The notes beneath the pieces were generated by a model. It was not told the DNA's origin, did no database searches, and saw nothing but the letters and a program-made list of their open reading frames with translations. Both the position numbers and the translations under genes were made by a program. A DNA stretch of 64,000 bases from Rhizobiaceae bacterium (GTDB taxonomy: Bacteria > Pseudomonadota > Alphaproteobacteria > Rhizobiales > Rhizobiaceae), in the NCBI GenBank assembly GCA_014238155.1, contig JABABQ010000047.1, positions 1-64,000 of the forward strand, given 5' to 3'. This document shows positions 38,826 through 47,623 of the stretch, piece by piece (position 1 is the stretch's first letter; every line of letters starts with the position of its first letter).

Positions 38826-39724
38826 ATTGCGCCCTCCGCCGCGGCGATCTCTTCTTGCAACCAGGCGCTGAAAGCGGCAGCGATTTCAGAATTTTCATTC
38901 TGCGTGATCGATAAATAGTAGCCGTCATGGGCTGCCAGGCTTTCTTTTTCAATTGCTATGAGTGTTCCGTCGGCCAGGCACGGAGCAGCGATGAGTGAGC
39001 TGGTAAGGGCAATGCCAGTGCCAGCCCTGGCAAAATCCACTGCGGCACCATGGGATTCAACATTGCAGATGATGTTCAGTGTTCCTGCATAATCTCGCGC
39101 CACCGCCCAGCGGTTCCACGTATCTGTTGTACCCAACACCTGAATGAGAGAATAGTCTGTAATGTTGGCAGGTGAAAATTCCCCATTGCGGTGGCTGCGA
39201 GATATAAGATCTGGCGAAGCCACCATTATCATCCAATTCTGCCCAATTCTGACCGACCCCGACTGAGCTGAACTGGGGGCGTCGAAACGAATTTCAATAT
39301 CGGCATTCAATCCGGTGAACTCGTCAGGCCAGACTTTTGAAATCACCCGGAATCCAACGTCTGGATGCTGCGCGGCAAAACGCTTTAAACGGGGAGCCAG
39401 ATACCATTGCGCCAGACTGGTGCTGACACTGATTGTCAGCAGCCGCTTGTCGGTTGGTGTTTCGAAAGTATCGGTTGCCAACTGCAAAATGCCGATGGCG
39501 CGGGCAACGGTGGGAAGCAGACGCCGCCCCTGATCGGTCAGCGCTATGCCGCGATGTTTTCGGATGAATAAAGCGCAGCCGAATTTATGCTCAAGCGACC
39601 GGACATGCTGGCTGATGGCCGACTGGGTCAGGTTCAATTCCTGAGCAGCAAGAGTAAAACTCAAATGCCGTGCGGCACATTCAAAGGCGCGGAACCAGGC
39701 AAGCGGAGGAAGAGAGCGGGTCAT
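38822..39724 (-). CDS. LysR-family transcriptional regulator (GcvA-like)
   Basis: LAWFRAFECAARHLSFTLAAQELNLTQSAISQHVRSLEHKFGCALFIRKHRGIALTDQGRRLL. Confidence 0.94.
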   Translation of the reverse strand: MTRSLPPLAWFRAFECAARHLSFTLAAQELNLTQSAISQHVRSLEHKFGCALFIRKHRGIALTDQGRRLLPTVARAIGILQLATDTFETPTDKRLLTISVSTSLAQWYLAPRLKRFAAQHPDVGFRVISKVWPDEFTGLNADIEIRFDAPSSAQSGSVRIGQNWMIMVASPDLISRSHRNGEFSPANITDYSLIQVLGTTDTWNRWAVARDYAGTLNIICNVESHGAAVDFARAGTGIALTSSLIAAPCLADGTLIAIEKESLAAHDGYYLSITQNENSEIAAAFSAWLQEEIAAAEGAI

Positions 39725-39740
39725 TTGGCCAAAACACAGA

Positions 39741-39757
39741 CATTAGTATTACTAATG
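39741..39757. promoter_or_regulatory. 17-bp palindrome CATTAGTATTACTAATG, candidate LysR operator
   Basis: Perfect palindrome between the divergent LysR gene and the AA_synth operon. Confidence 0.6.
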
Positions 39758-40459
39758 CCAATGACCAAAAATCCATTGATTGTCAATGAAGCCGCACCGG
39801 TTCAGGATATTTGCGAATGCTCTCAACCACACGACCAACAGATTGAATTGGCCCGTTCGATGACCCCGGAAATTCGCAAAATTGTTACCTTTGATGAGGA
39901 AATTCTGATTGAAGGTTTTAAGCCTGCTAAAACTCCCTGGCGGATGTTTGCAGTTGCTGCCGTGGTCACCAATCCCTGGGCAGGCCGCTTTGTCGAGGAT
40001 CTGAAACCGGAAATTATGGCCTTTGGTCCACTGCTGGGCGAGATGCTGACCAAACGCATGATTGCACTGGCAGGCTCGGGTGAGGCGATCGAGGCCTATG
40101 GAAAAGCTGCGGTTGTTGGGCTGGACGGCGAAATTGAACATGCCTCGGCGCTGATCCATACATTGCGTTTCGGCAATTATTATCGCGAGGCGGTAGGTGC
40201 AAAAAGCTACCTGGCCTTTTCCAACACACGTGGCGGTGCAAACGCCCCGATTTCCATTCCATTGATGGACAAAATTGATGCTGGGCGGCGGTCGCATTAT
40301 CTGACCATTCAGTTTGCCATCCCCGATGCGCCGCGGGCTGATGAACTCGTCTTGGTTCTGGGTGCCGCAACGGGAGGACGTCCGCATCACCGTATTGGCG
40401 ACCGCTATCAGGATTTAGAGGATCTTGGCCATGACCTCGACAACCCTGCCGCGGTCTGA
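39755..40459 (+). CDS. Amino acid synthesis (AA_synth, PF06684-like) family protein
   Basis: MTPEIRKIVTFDEEILIEGFKPAKTPWRMFAVAAVVTNPWAGRFVEDL; family-like sequence begins at Met 39860, so that may be the true start. Confidence 0.8.
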   Translation: MPMTKNPLIVNEAAPVQDICECSQPHDQQIELARSMTPEIRKIVTFDEEILIEGFKPAKTPWRMFAVAAVVTNPWAGRFVEDLKPEIMAFGPLLGEMLTKRMIALAGSGEAIEAYGKAAVVGLDGEIEHASALIHTLRFGNYYREAVGAKSYLAFSNTRGGANAPISIPLMDKIDAGRRSHYLTIQFAIPDAPRADELVLVLGAATGGRPHHRIGDRYQDLEDLGHDLDNPAAV

Positions 40460-41255
40460 ACTGACCCAAAACCTGTCGGGGTGGCGCGATGGCGCGGGAC
40501 CGGCATTGTTGCTGATCCACGGCGTTGGCCTATCTGCAGACGCATGGGCACCCATGCTGCCATTCCTGACCCGTCATTTTGCGGTCACAGCGGTGGATCT
40601 GCCGGGCCATGGTGACAGTTCGAAGTTCGCCGAGGGGCATGGCATTACGCTTGAGGAATTCAGCAAGGCGATTGGTGACTTGTTGTCATCTGACAATGAA
40701 AGATCGCTGGTGATGGGTCATTCACTTGGCGGATTGATTGCCGTTGATGTGGCAATCCGGTTTCCAGAAATGCTGACAGCCGTCGTGCCGCTCAATGCAA
40801 TTTATCGTCGGTCAGAAACTGCCTCACATGCCGTCAATGCGCGCGCGCAAGAATTGTCCGGCACAGAAAATCCAGACCCAGCACCCACTTTGAACCGCTG
40901 GTTTGGAGAATCTCCAGATGGCGAAACAGCTTTGATGGCTGAAGATTGTCGTCGTATGCTGACCCAGGTTGATCCGCTTGGCTATCGCCAGGCTTATCAA
41001 GTCTTCGCAAATGAAGACGGACCAACAGACGCTGCATTGGAAAAACTCGCCTGCCCGGCTTTGTTTGTAACCGGGTCTGAGGAACCAAATTCGACGCCAC
41101 ACATGTCGATGGCGATGGCGCGTCTTACGCCAAGAGGTCGGGCAGTGATCATTGAAAATGCGCGACACATGATGCCGATGACCCATGCAGCAGAAGTTTG
41201 TGCTCACCTGCTGGAATTCTGCAAACATCTGGATGGTACACATGACCAGGTTTGA
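40425..41255 (+). CDS. Alpha/beta-fold hydrolase
   Basis: LLLIHGVGLSADAWAPML, DLPGHGDSSK, VMGHSLGGLIAV, NARHMMPMTHA. Confidence 0.92.
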   Translation: MAMTSTTLPRSELTQNLSGWRDGAGPALLLIHGVGLSADAWAPMLPFLTRHFAVTAVDLPGHGDSSKFAEGHGITLEEFSKAIGDLLSSDNERSLVMGHSLGGLIAVDVAIRFPEMLTAVVPLNAIYRRSETASHAVNARAQELSGTENPDPAPTLNRWFGESPDGETALMAEDCRRMLTQVDPLGYRQAYQVFANEDGPTDAALEKLACPALFVTGSEEPNSTPHMSMAMARLTPRGRAVIIENARHMMPMTHAAEVCAHLLEFCKHLDGTHDQV

Positions 41256-42252
41256 TCCAAAAGAACTTCGCAATGCCCTGGCCAGCTACATGACCGGTGT
41301 AACGGTTGTGACGGCCCGGGCAATGGACGGAACCCCGGTTGGGTTCACCGCCAATTCTTTCACATCGGTGTCGCTCAACCCGCCATTGCTTCTGGTCTGC
41401 CCCGGCAATCACCTGTCGAGTTTCGACATATTCGCGACGGCAACGCATTTTGCAGTCAACATTCTGGCGGAAGGACAAGAGGCTGTATCCAACATATTTG
41501 CCGGATCAAAAGAAGACAGGTTTTCCCAAATTCACTGGTCGCCAGATCAATTTGACTGTCCGCTGATTGACGGGGCCGCCGCTCAGTTTTCCTGTTCACT
41601 TCAAAACCGGGTTGAGGCTGGTGACCATCACATTTTAATCGGCCAGATCCAGCACTATCAGGCATCGACAAAACGCGGATTGGGCTATTGTCGTGATGGT
41701 TATTTCAGCCTGTCCAGAGAACGTCAGTCAGAGGCCGCCGCGCAGGGAGAACAAAAATTCATCTGCGGCGCATTGGTCGAATATCACGACGAGCTTTGCT
41801 TGTTGCGAGAGCCACAGGGCCTGTTCATTCCTATGGTCAAGCTCAACGACCGGTCCGGCGCGCGCACCTCACTTTTACACCATTTTGATAAACTCGGTCT
41901 GAAAGCCGGTATAGGCCCGGTCTATTCCGTCTACGATGATGCGGAAAATGGTGAACATGTCACGATCTTTCGCGCCACTTTGTTGGAAAAACCAGCGCTC
42001 GAAACCGTTGAGTTTCGTCCGATTTCTCAATTGTCGACCAATGAATTCAGCCGTCCCGTCAATGCAGATATGATCCGGCGCTATCGTGAGGAACACGACC
42101 ACAATCAGTTTGGTTTGTATATCGGCGATGCGGTTCGCGGTGAAGTGCATCCCAGCGGCGGTGGCGGCGGCGACAGCGGCGAAAGCGGCGAAAGCGACGA
42201 CAGCGGCGAAAGTGGTGAAAGTGGCGAAAGCGACGACAGCGCCAATCAATAG
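41242..42252 (+). CDS. Flavin reductase-domain protein with C-terminal extension and Gly/Ser/Glu/Asp repeat tail
   Basis: LRNALASYMTGVTVVTARAMDGTPVGFTANSFTSVSLNPPLLLVC; extra domain of about 170 aa; repeat tail. Confidence 0.88.
   Translation: MTRFDPKELRNALASYMTGVTVVTARAMDGTPVGFTANSFTSVSLNPPLLLVCPGNHLSSFDIFATATHFAVNILAEGQEAVSNIFAGSKEDRFSQIHWSPDQFDCPLIDGAAAQFSCSLQNRVEAGDHHILIGQIQHYQASTKRGLGYCRDGYFSLSRERQSEAAAQGEQKFICGALVEYHDELCLLREPQGLFIPMVKLNDRSGARTSLLHHFDKLGLKAGIGPVYSVYDDAENGEHVTIFRATLLEKPALETVEFRPISQLSTNEFSRPVNADMIRRYREEHDHNQFGLYIGDAVRGEVHPSGGGGGDSGESGESDDSGESGESGESDDSANQ
42153..42243 (+). repeat. GGC-rich run plus degenerate 9-bp repeats (GAMAGCGGC) at the 3' end of the CDS
   Basis: Encodes GGGGGDSGESGESDDSGESGESGESDDS. 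Confidence 0.88.
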
Positions 42253-42260
42253 GAGTTTGT

Positions 42261-43295
42261 ATGGAATTTTCTCTCTTTGCTCACATGGAACGTCTCGCAC
42301 CTGAGCAGGATCATCAACATCTCTATGAAGAGTTCCTGTCGCTTTGCACGATGGCTGATGAGGGCGGCATGCGCGCAGTGTGGACGGGTGAGCATCACGG
42401 GATGGAGTTCACCATTGCACCCAACCCGTTCATCACAATCACTGATCTGGCCCGCCATACCAAAAACGTTAAATTGGGCACCGGAACGGTGGTCGCGCCA
42501 TTCTGGCATCCCATCAAACTTGCCGGAGAGGCGGCGATGACGGATCTGGTTACCGGCGGAAGGCTGGAATTGGGGGTGGCGCGCGGTGCCTATTCCTATG
42601 AATATGAACGCCTTATGCCCGGTATGGATGCCTGGGAAGCTGGCCAGCGGATGCGCGAAACCGCACCATTGTTGCGCCAGTTATGGGAAGGCGATTGCGC
42701 CCATTCCGGCGAATTCTATCAGTTCCCATCAACCAGTTCGGCACCCAAGCCTTTGCAGGACAATGGCCCTCCCATCTGGATTGCCGCCCGCGATCCCAAC
42801 AGCCATCAATTTGCCGTCGACAATGGTTTCAATGTTCAGGTCACACCCCTATGGCAGGGGATTGAGGAAATTGAATCCCTGATGGAGCGGTTCAATGCGG
42901 CCTGCCAGGCATCGGCGCTGAAGCGACCCAAAATCATGCTGTTGCACCACACCTATGTTGCTTCAGATGCCGACGACGTCGATCTGGCAGCGCGTGAATT
43001 GAGTAGGTTCTACAGTTATTTTGGGGCATGGTTTCAAAACAAGCGCCCGGTTGTTCAGGGTCATATCGAAAAGCTGAGTGAAGACGAACTGGCCAACAAC
43101 AAGATGATGGCCCCAGAAAACATGAAACGCGATTTAACCATCGGCACGTCACAACAGGTAATCGACCAGGTGAAACGCTATGAGGATCTGGGCTATGATG
43201 AGTTTTCTTTCTGGATCGACAATGGCATGTCGGGTGAGAGAAAACGCGCCTCTTTAAGCCGCTTCATCAATGACGTAATGCCTGCCTTTAGCTGA
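42261..43295 (+). CDS. LLM-class (luciferase-like) flavin-dependent monooxygenase
   Basis: FSLFAHMERLAPEQDHQHLYEEFLSLC, WTGEHHGMEFTIAPNPF, LGTGTVVAPFWHPIKLAGEAAMTDLVTGGRLELGVARGAY. Confidence 0.92.
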   Translation: MEFSLFAHMERLAPEQDHQHLYEEFLSLCTMADEGGMRAVWTGEHHGMEFTIAPNPFITITDLARHTKNVKLGTGTVVAPFWHPIKLAGEAAMTDLVTGGRLELGVARGAYSYEYERLMPGMDAWEAGQRMRETAPLLRQLWEGDCAHSGEFYQFPSTSSAPKPLQDNGPPIWIAARDPNSHQFAVDNGFNVQVTPLWQGIEEIESLMERFNAACQASALKRPKIMLLHHTYVASDADDVDLAARELSRFYSYFGAWFQNKRPVVQGHIEKLSEDELANNKMMAPENMKRDLTIGTSQQVIDQVKRYEDLGYDEFSFWIDNGMSGERKRASLSRFINDVMPAFS

Positions 43296-43299
43296 AAGT

Positions 43300-44787
43300 T
43301 TGCCCATGTCTGACATGCCTCATTATCAATTATTCATCGACGGTCAGTGGTGTGCCGGTTCGCAGCAGCAGGTTATGCAAAGCGCCAATCCAGCGACCGG
43401 TAAAACATGGGCGACCTTCGATTGTGCCAGTGCATCAGATGTAGATCGCGCGGTGACGGCCGCACAACGCATGCTGGACGACCCGGCATGGCGTGACATG
43501 ACACAGACGGCCCGAGGTAAACTGCTTTACCGTCTGGCGGAACTGATTGAAGAAAATGCAGGGACACTGGGTATTGCTGAAACCAATGACAGCGGTAAAT
43601 TGCTGGCCGAAACCGCCTCGCAGACCAAATATGTTGGTGATTACTACCGTTATTATGCCGGACTGGCCGACAAGATCGAAGGCGCGGTACTGCCGATCGA
43701 CAAGCCGGATATGCATGTCTTCACCCAGCGCATGCCGGTGGGCGTGGTTGCAGCAGTGGTGCCGTGGAACGCACAGATGTTCCTCACCGCCACCAAACTC
43801 GGACCAGCGCTGGCGGCGGGATGCTGTATTGTGCTCAAGGCATCTGAAATCGCACCTGCGCCGATGTTTGAATTTGCCCGGTTGATAGAACAGGCAGGTT
43901 TCCCCGCCGGTGTTGTATCAGTGATTACCGGCGATGCCGAAAACTGTGCCATTCCGCTCACCCGTCACCCGAAGATTGACAGAATTGCCTTTACAGGCGG
44001 GGCTCAAACGGCGCGCCATGTGGTGCGCAATTCAGCTGAAAACTTTGCGGTCACCACATTGGAACTCGGTGGTAAATCACCAATCATCGTTTTCGAAGAC
44101 GCGAATATCGAAACGGCGGTAAATGGATTGATTGCCGGGAATTTCGGCGCATCAGGACAATCCTGTGTTGCTGGAACGCGCGGCTTTGTTCAGCGTAATA
44201 TTTTTGACCAGGTGGTGGCTCAAATTGTTGAAAAGTCAAAAGGCATTGTCGTTGGCGATCCACTTGCTGCAACCACACATGTGGGGCCTTTATGCACCCA
44301 GGATCAGATCGAGAGGATCGAAACCACACTTCTGAAATCTCAACAACAGGGGGCCGAGATTTGTTTTGGCGGCAGCCGTTCAGCAGGTCTTGAGGGGAAT
44401 TATTTTGACCCTACTTTGGTGAAATGCACCACTTCGGAAACCGAAACGCTGAAAGTTGAAATGTTCGGGCCGGTGATGTCGCTGCTGCCATTTGACGAAG
44501 AAGAAGAGGCAATCGCTCTGGCCAATGATAGTGAATTTGGACTGGGTTCCGGCGTCTTCACTCAAAATATCGGACGGGCTCACCGGGTCTCCAACCGCCT
44601 GCGTTCCGGAATATGCTGGATCAATACTTATCGCGCGGTGTCGCCAATAGCGCCGTTTGGTGGCTTTAATCAGTCAGGATATGGCCGCGAAGCAGGTTTG
44701 GAATCAATCCTCGATTATACCCGCACCAAAACAACATGGATCAACACATCAACCGAACCGATGGCAAATCCATTCGTCATGCGGTAA
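43300..44787 (+). CDS. NAD(P)-dependent aldehyde dehydrogenase
   Basis: PWNAQMFLTATKLGPALAAGCCIVLKASEIAP, FTGG, LELGGKSPIIVFEDAN, GQSCVAGTR. Confidence 0.95.
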   Translation: MPMSDMPHYQLFIDGQWCAGSQQQVMQSANPATGKTWATFDCASASDVDRAVTAAQRMLDDPAWRDMTQTARGKLLYRLAELIEENAGTLGIAETNDSGKLLAETASQTKYVGDYYRYYAGLADKIEGAVLPIDKPDMHVFTQRMPVGVVAAVVPWNAQMFLTATKLGPALAAGCCIVLKASEIAPAPMFEFARLIEQAGFPAGVVSVITGDAENCAIPLTRHPKIDRIAFTGGAQTARHVVRNSAENFAVTTLELGGKSPIIVFEDANIETAVNGLIAGNFGASGQSCVAGTRGFVQRNIFDQVVAQIVEKSKGIVVGDPLAATTHVGPLCTQDQIERIETTLLKSQQQGAEICFGGSRSAGLEGNYFDPTLVKCTTSETETLKVEMFGPVMSLLPFDEEEEAIALANDSEFGLGSGVFTQNIGRAHRVSNRLRSGICWINTYRAVSPIAPFGGFNQSGYGREAGLESILDYTRTKTTWINTSTEPMANPFVMR

Positions 44788-44809
44788 TTTTCCCAAACAG
44801 GATTGTGGT

Positions 44810-46339
44810 TTAACGTTTGGCCAGAGCGCGGTTTCGCGCCCCCGGTTTTACCAGCCATTTCAACAAAGATTTGGCGCGAAACAAGTCCAGATTTGGTGGT
44901 TGAATTTCTGCGTTGCCAGTCATTCGTGCGGATTTTATCTGACGTTCAATCGAACAAATTTCTGCTGAGTCAGGCGACCAGCGCCAATAGGCTGATGCAT
45001 TCTTTATACTGACCATCGGATTGTTGATTTTCAATGGAACCGGCTTTGAACAACTGTTTGCAGATTTTGATTTCCAGATGGTGTCAGCTTCCAAAAACAA
45101 CACGCTGGCCTGTGGAGCCGATGCCCTGATCTGATCCAGCAACTGGTCCCTTCCATTGCCAGGCTGGCTTTTGGTTTCGGGCAATGCGTCGGGAGAGCCG
45201 GTCGATGCCTGATCAACAATGATCAGATCAGGAGCCAATTGCCGCACGTCATTGGCAAGCAGGTCGGGATCATATTTTGAAGTTTTTTTGTCGTTCGCAA
45301 CATCGAGCTGGAAATCCATGTAGCGGATCCCTGCGCCGGATTTGCCTGAATGCCAGTTCATAACACCTGTTCTGGCACCGCCTCCAGGTGTCAAAGTGGC
45401 GGATTTTGAGTGGGCATTAAGTTTGAACAGCTTTGATCCGGGAGATTTGGCGTAGGCGTCAAACTTCTTTTCAACACCGCCAGCCTTCAGCGTGAATGTG
45501 CCCTGTGAAGGACCTGTAGCAACGGTCACTCCGACCCAGTCAAACGGGTCCGACTGGCTGGTAAATGTCACCGACGACATCGAGGATCGGGACGAAAGCC
45601 GCATGCCGGAGAGGCCAAATCCCGGCTTGCCCTGCCGTCTGGTCACCAGTCTGCGCCATCTGCCTGTTCGGGTAAGTTCGAACCGGTCCGCTTGAGATTG
45701 ATATCTGTTGCGATTCGGAGAAATCATACCGTGACCGGCATCGCCATAGAGTTTTTTCAGCCCTTCGCGCATTCCCCGCTGAAAGTGTTCCGAACTCTGT
45801 TTGCTTCTCGCAACGTGTAAAATGGTCAATGGCTGGGATTTTGCTTTATTGGTTAGGAGAGCAAGACCTTGGTAAAAGTGGTTGAGTGGATCTCTCGCTT
45901 CGCCTGCAGAAGCTTTCGGATTGATACTGCCAACGATCTCGCCGGAAACAGCGGCCGCTGACGCCCGCACTTCTTCTGAATTGGGGTCGATCACCAGAAC
46001 TTCGCGCGATAGCAAGACCTTCCGCTGCCGCTGCAGTGCCGGTCGGAGTTTTTTCAGATTGGCCTTTGATATTGAAGTTATGTTGCTGGTCAGATCCACT
46101 TTCTGAGCGATCAGTCCGTCGGCCAATTGTTCAAGAATTTTCGCCCGCGACGGCGAATTGATCTCTGTCGCAAACGCCTTCGGTGCGTTTGTCAACGGGT
46201 GGAATGCTGTCAACGCCAATGCTGAGCACAGAAGTGGCGCCAAGGTCGATGTAAGAGAAACTCGGGTCATCGCCAGTCGAACGCTTTCGTAATTGAACAC
46301 CAGTGTCGACGGGACAATCAGCCGACACATATGGTTCAA
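44810..46339 (-). CDS. Exported SGNH/GDSL-hydrolase-like protein (peptidoglycan O-acetylesterase-like)
   Basis: Signal peptide; LYGDAGHGMISPNRNRY block, DLIIVDQASTGS block. Classification tentative. Confidence 0.5.
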   Translation of the reverse strand: MNHMCRLIVPSTLVFNYESVRLAMTRVSLTSTLAPLLCSALALTAFHPLTNAPKAFATEINSPSRAKILEQLADGLIAQKVDLTSNITSISKANLKKLRPALQRQRKVLLSREVLVIDPNSEEVRASAAAVSGEIVGSINPKASAGEARDPLNHFYQGLALLTNKAKSQPLTILHVARSKQSSEHFQRGMREGLKKLYGDAGHGMISPNRNRYQSQADRFELTRTGRWRRLVTRRQGKPGFGLSGMRLSSRSSMSSVTFTSQSDPFDWVGVTVATGPSQGTFTLKAGGVEKKFDAYAKSPGSKLFKLNAHSKSATLTPGGGARTGVMNWHSGKSGAGIRYMDFQLDVANDKKTSKYDPDLLANDVRQLAPDLIIVDQASTGSPDALPETKSQPGNGRDQLLDQIRASAPQASVLFLEADTIWKSKSANSCSKPVPLKINNPMVSIKNASAYWRWSPDSAEICSIERQIKSARMTGNAEIQPPNLDLFRAKSLLKWLVKPGARNRALAKR

Positions 46340-46366
46340 AAATAGTCAAACAGCGTTAACGAAGTC

Positions 46367-47623
46367 TCAATTTTGCGATTTTGGCTTCGATGGCGACTCC
46401 AAATCACCCTGCTGGGTCATTGCAAAGTCACCTTGCAACGCCTCGACTTCCTCCGCGACTATGTCTGCGACCAGCCTGCAGTCAGCAAGGTCAAATGTCA
46501 GGGGAACCCGAATGTCGCAGGTGCGTGAAAGGACTTCCAATGTCTGTGGCAGCGCCTGCGGCTTGCCCAGATAACGCCAACTGTCGTAGCGGCTGGTAAA
46601 CGCCCTGGGGTGTTCAGCGCCAAACCACTTGATGTCGACACCCCGGGCCAGACAATTGCTGATCAGGGGTTCAAAGCCTGAGACGGCAAGGCGTGGGCGA
46701 AACTGGATGGAAGAACCGACAAATTCTTCATTTTGCCGCCGATTGGTGACATCAATCGCCGATGACCGGGACAGTCTGGTTTCCAGAACTTTATAGCGCT
46801 CGTTCCAGCGCCGGACATTGTCATCCAGATTCTGCAATTGCCCGCGCAATATTGTGGCCCGCATATTGTCCATGCGGCCAGAGTAATTCGGTGTCTCAAG
46901 TTTCACCTGCGCAAACACAGATTCATCTGGCGCCGCACCATGAGATTGGTACAGCATATAAGACCCGGACATGATGATGGCGCGGGCCGCAATGACCGGG
47001 TCATCCGTGGTCAGCAGGCCACCCTCACCGGAATTGATATGTTTGTAAGTCTGGGCAGAGAAGGCTGCAACATGACCAAAATTACCCGACCTTACACCAC
47101 TCCATCGCGCGCCCATCGTGTGAGCGCAGTCTTCGATCATGGTGATTTGATGGGTTTTGCAGATCGCGACAATCCGCTCCATATCTGCAATGTGGCCGCG
47201 CATGTGGGATAACATCAAAAACCGGGCGCCACTGGCCTCAGCCTTATGCTGCAAATCGTCGATATCAATGTGCCAGGCATCATCAATCTCGACGAATAGC
47301 GGAACGCCGCCGGCATTATGGATAGCACCAGGAACAGGCGCCAGAGTGTATGCGTTCGCCAACACGGTGTCGCCAGGGCTCAACCCGGCGGCCCGCAGGG
47401 CCACCGCAAGGGCATACCCGCCGGAGGAACAGGCCAGGCAATAGCGCGCTTCCTGATAGGCCGCATATTCCTTTTCAAGCAGAGCCGCTTCGCTGATTTC
47501 CCCTTCCAGCGTGTTGTAGCGATGCAGCCGACCACCACGCAACAATTCACTGACGCGTTCTATTGTTGCTTCGTCGATTGCTTCCTGCTGGGTAAATGGT
47601 TTGGTGAATATGGACTTCATCAC
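46367..47623 (-). CDS. DegT/DnrJ/EryC1/StrS-family PLP aminotransferase
   Basis: YCLACSSGGYALAVALRAAGLSPGDTVLANAYT, MIEDCAHTMGARW, AFSAQTYKHINSGEGG. Confidence 0.92.
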   Translation of the reverse strand: MMKSIFTKPFTQQEAIDEATIERVSELLRGGRLHRYNTLEGEISEAALLEKEYAAYQEARYCLACSSGGYALAVALRAAGLSPGDTVLANAYTLAPVPGAIHNAGGVPLFVEIDDAWHIDIDDLQHKAEASGARFLMLSHMRGHIADMERIVAICKTHQITMIEDCAHTMGARWSGVRSGNFGHVAAFSAQTYKHINSGEGGLLTTDDPVIAARAIIMSGSYMLYQSHGAAPDESVFAQVKLETPNYSGRMDNMRATILRGQLQNLDDNVRRWNERYKVLETRLSRSSAIDVTNRRQNEEFVGSSIQFRPRLAVSGFEPLISNCLARGVDIKWFGAEHPRAFTSRYDSWRYLGKPQALPQTLEVLSRTCDIRVPLTFDLADCRLVADIVAEEVEALQGDFAMTQQGDLESPSKPKSQN

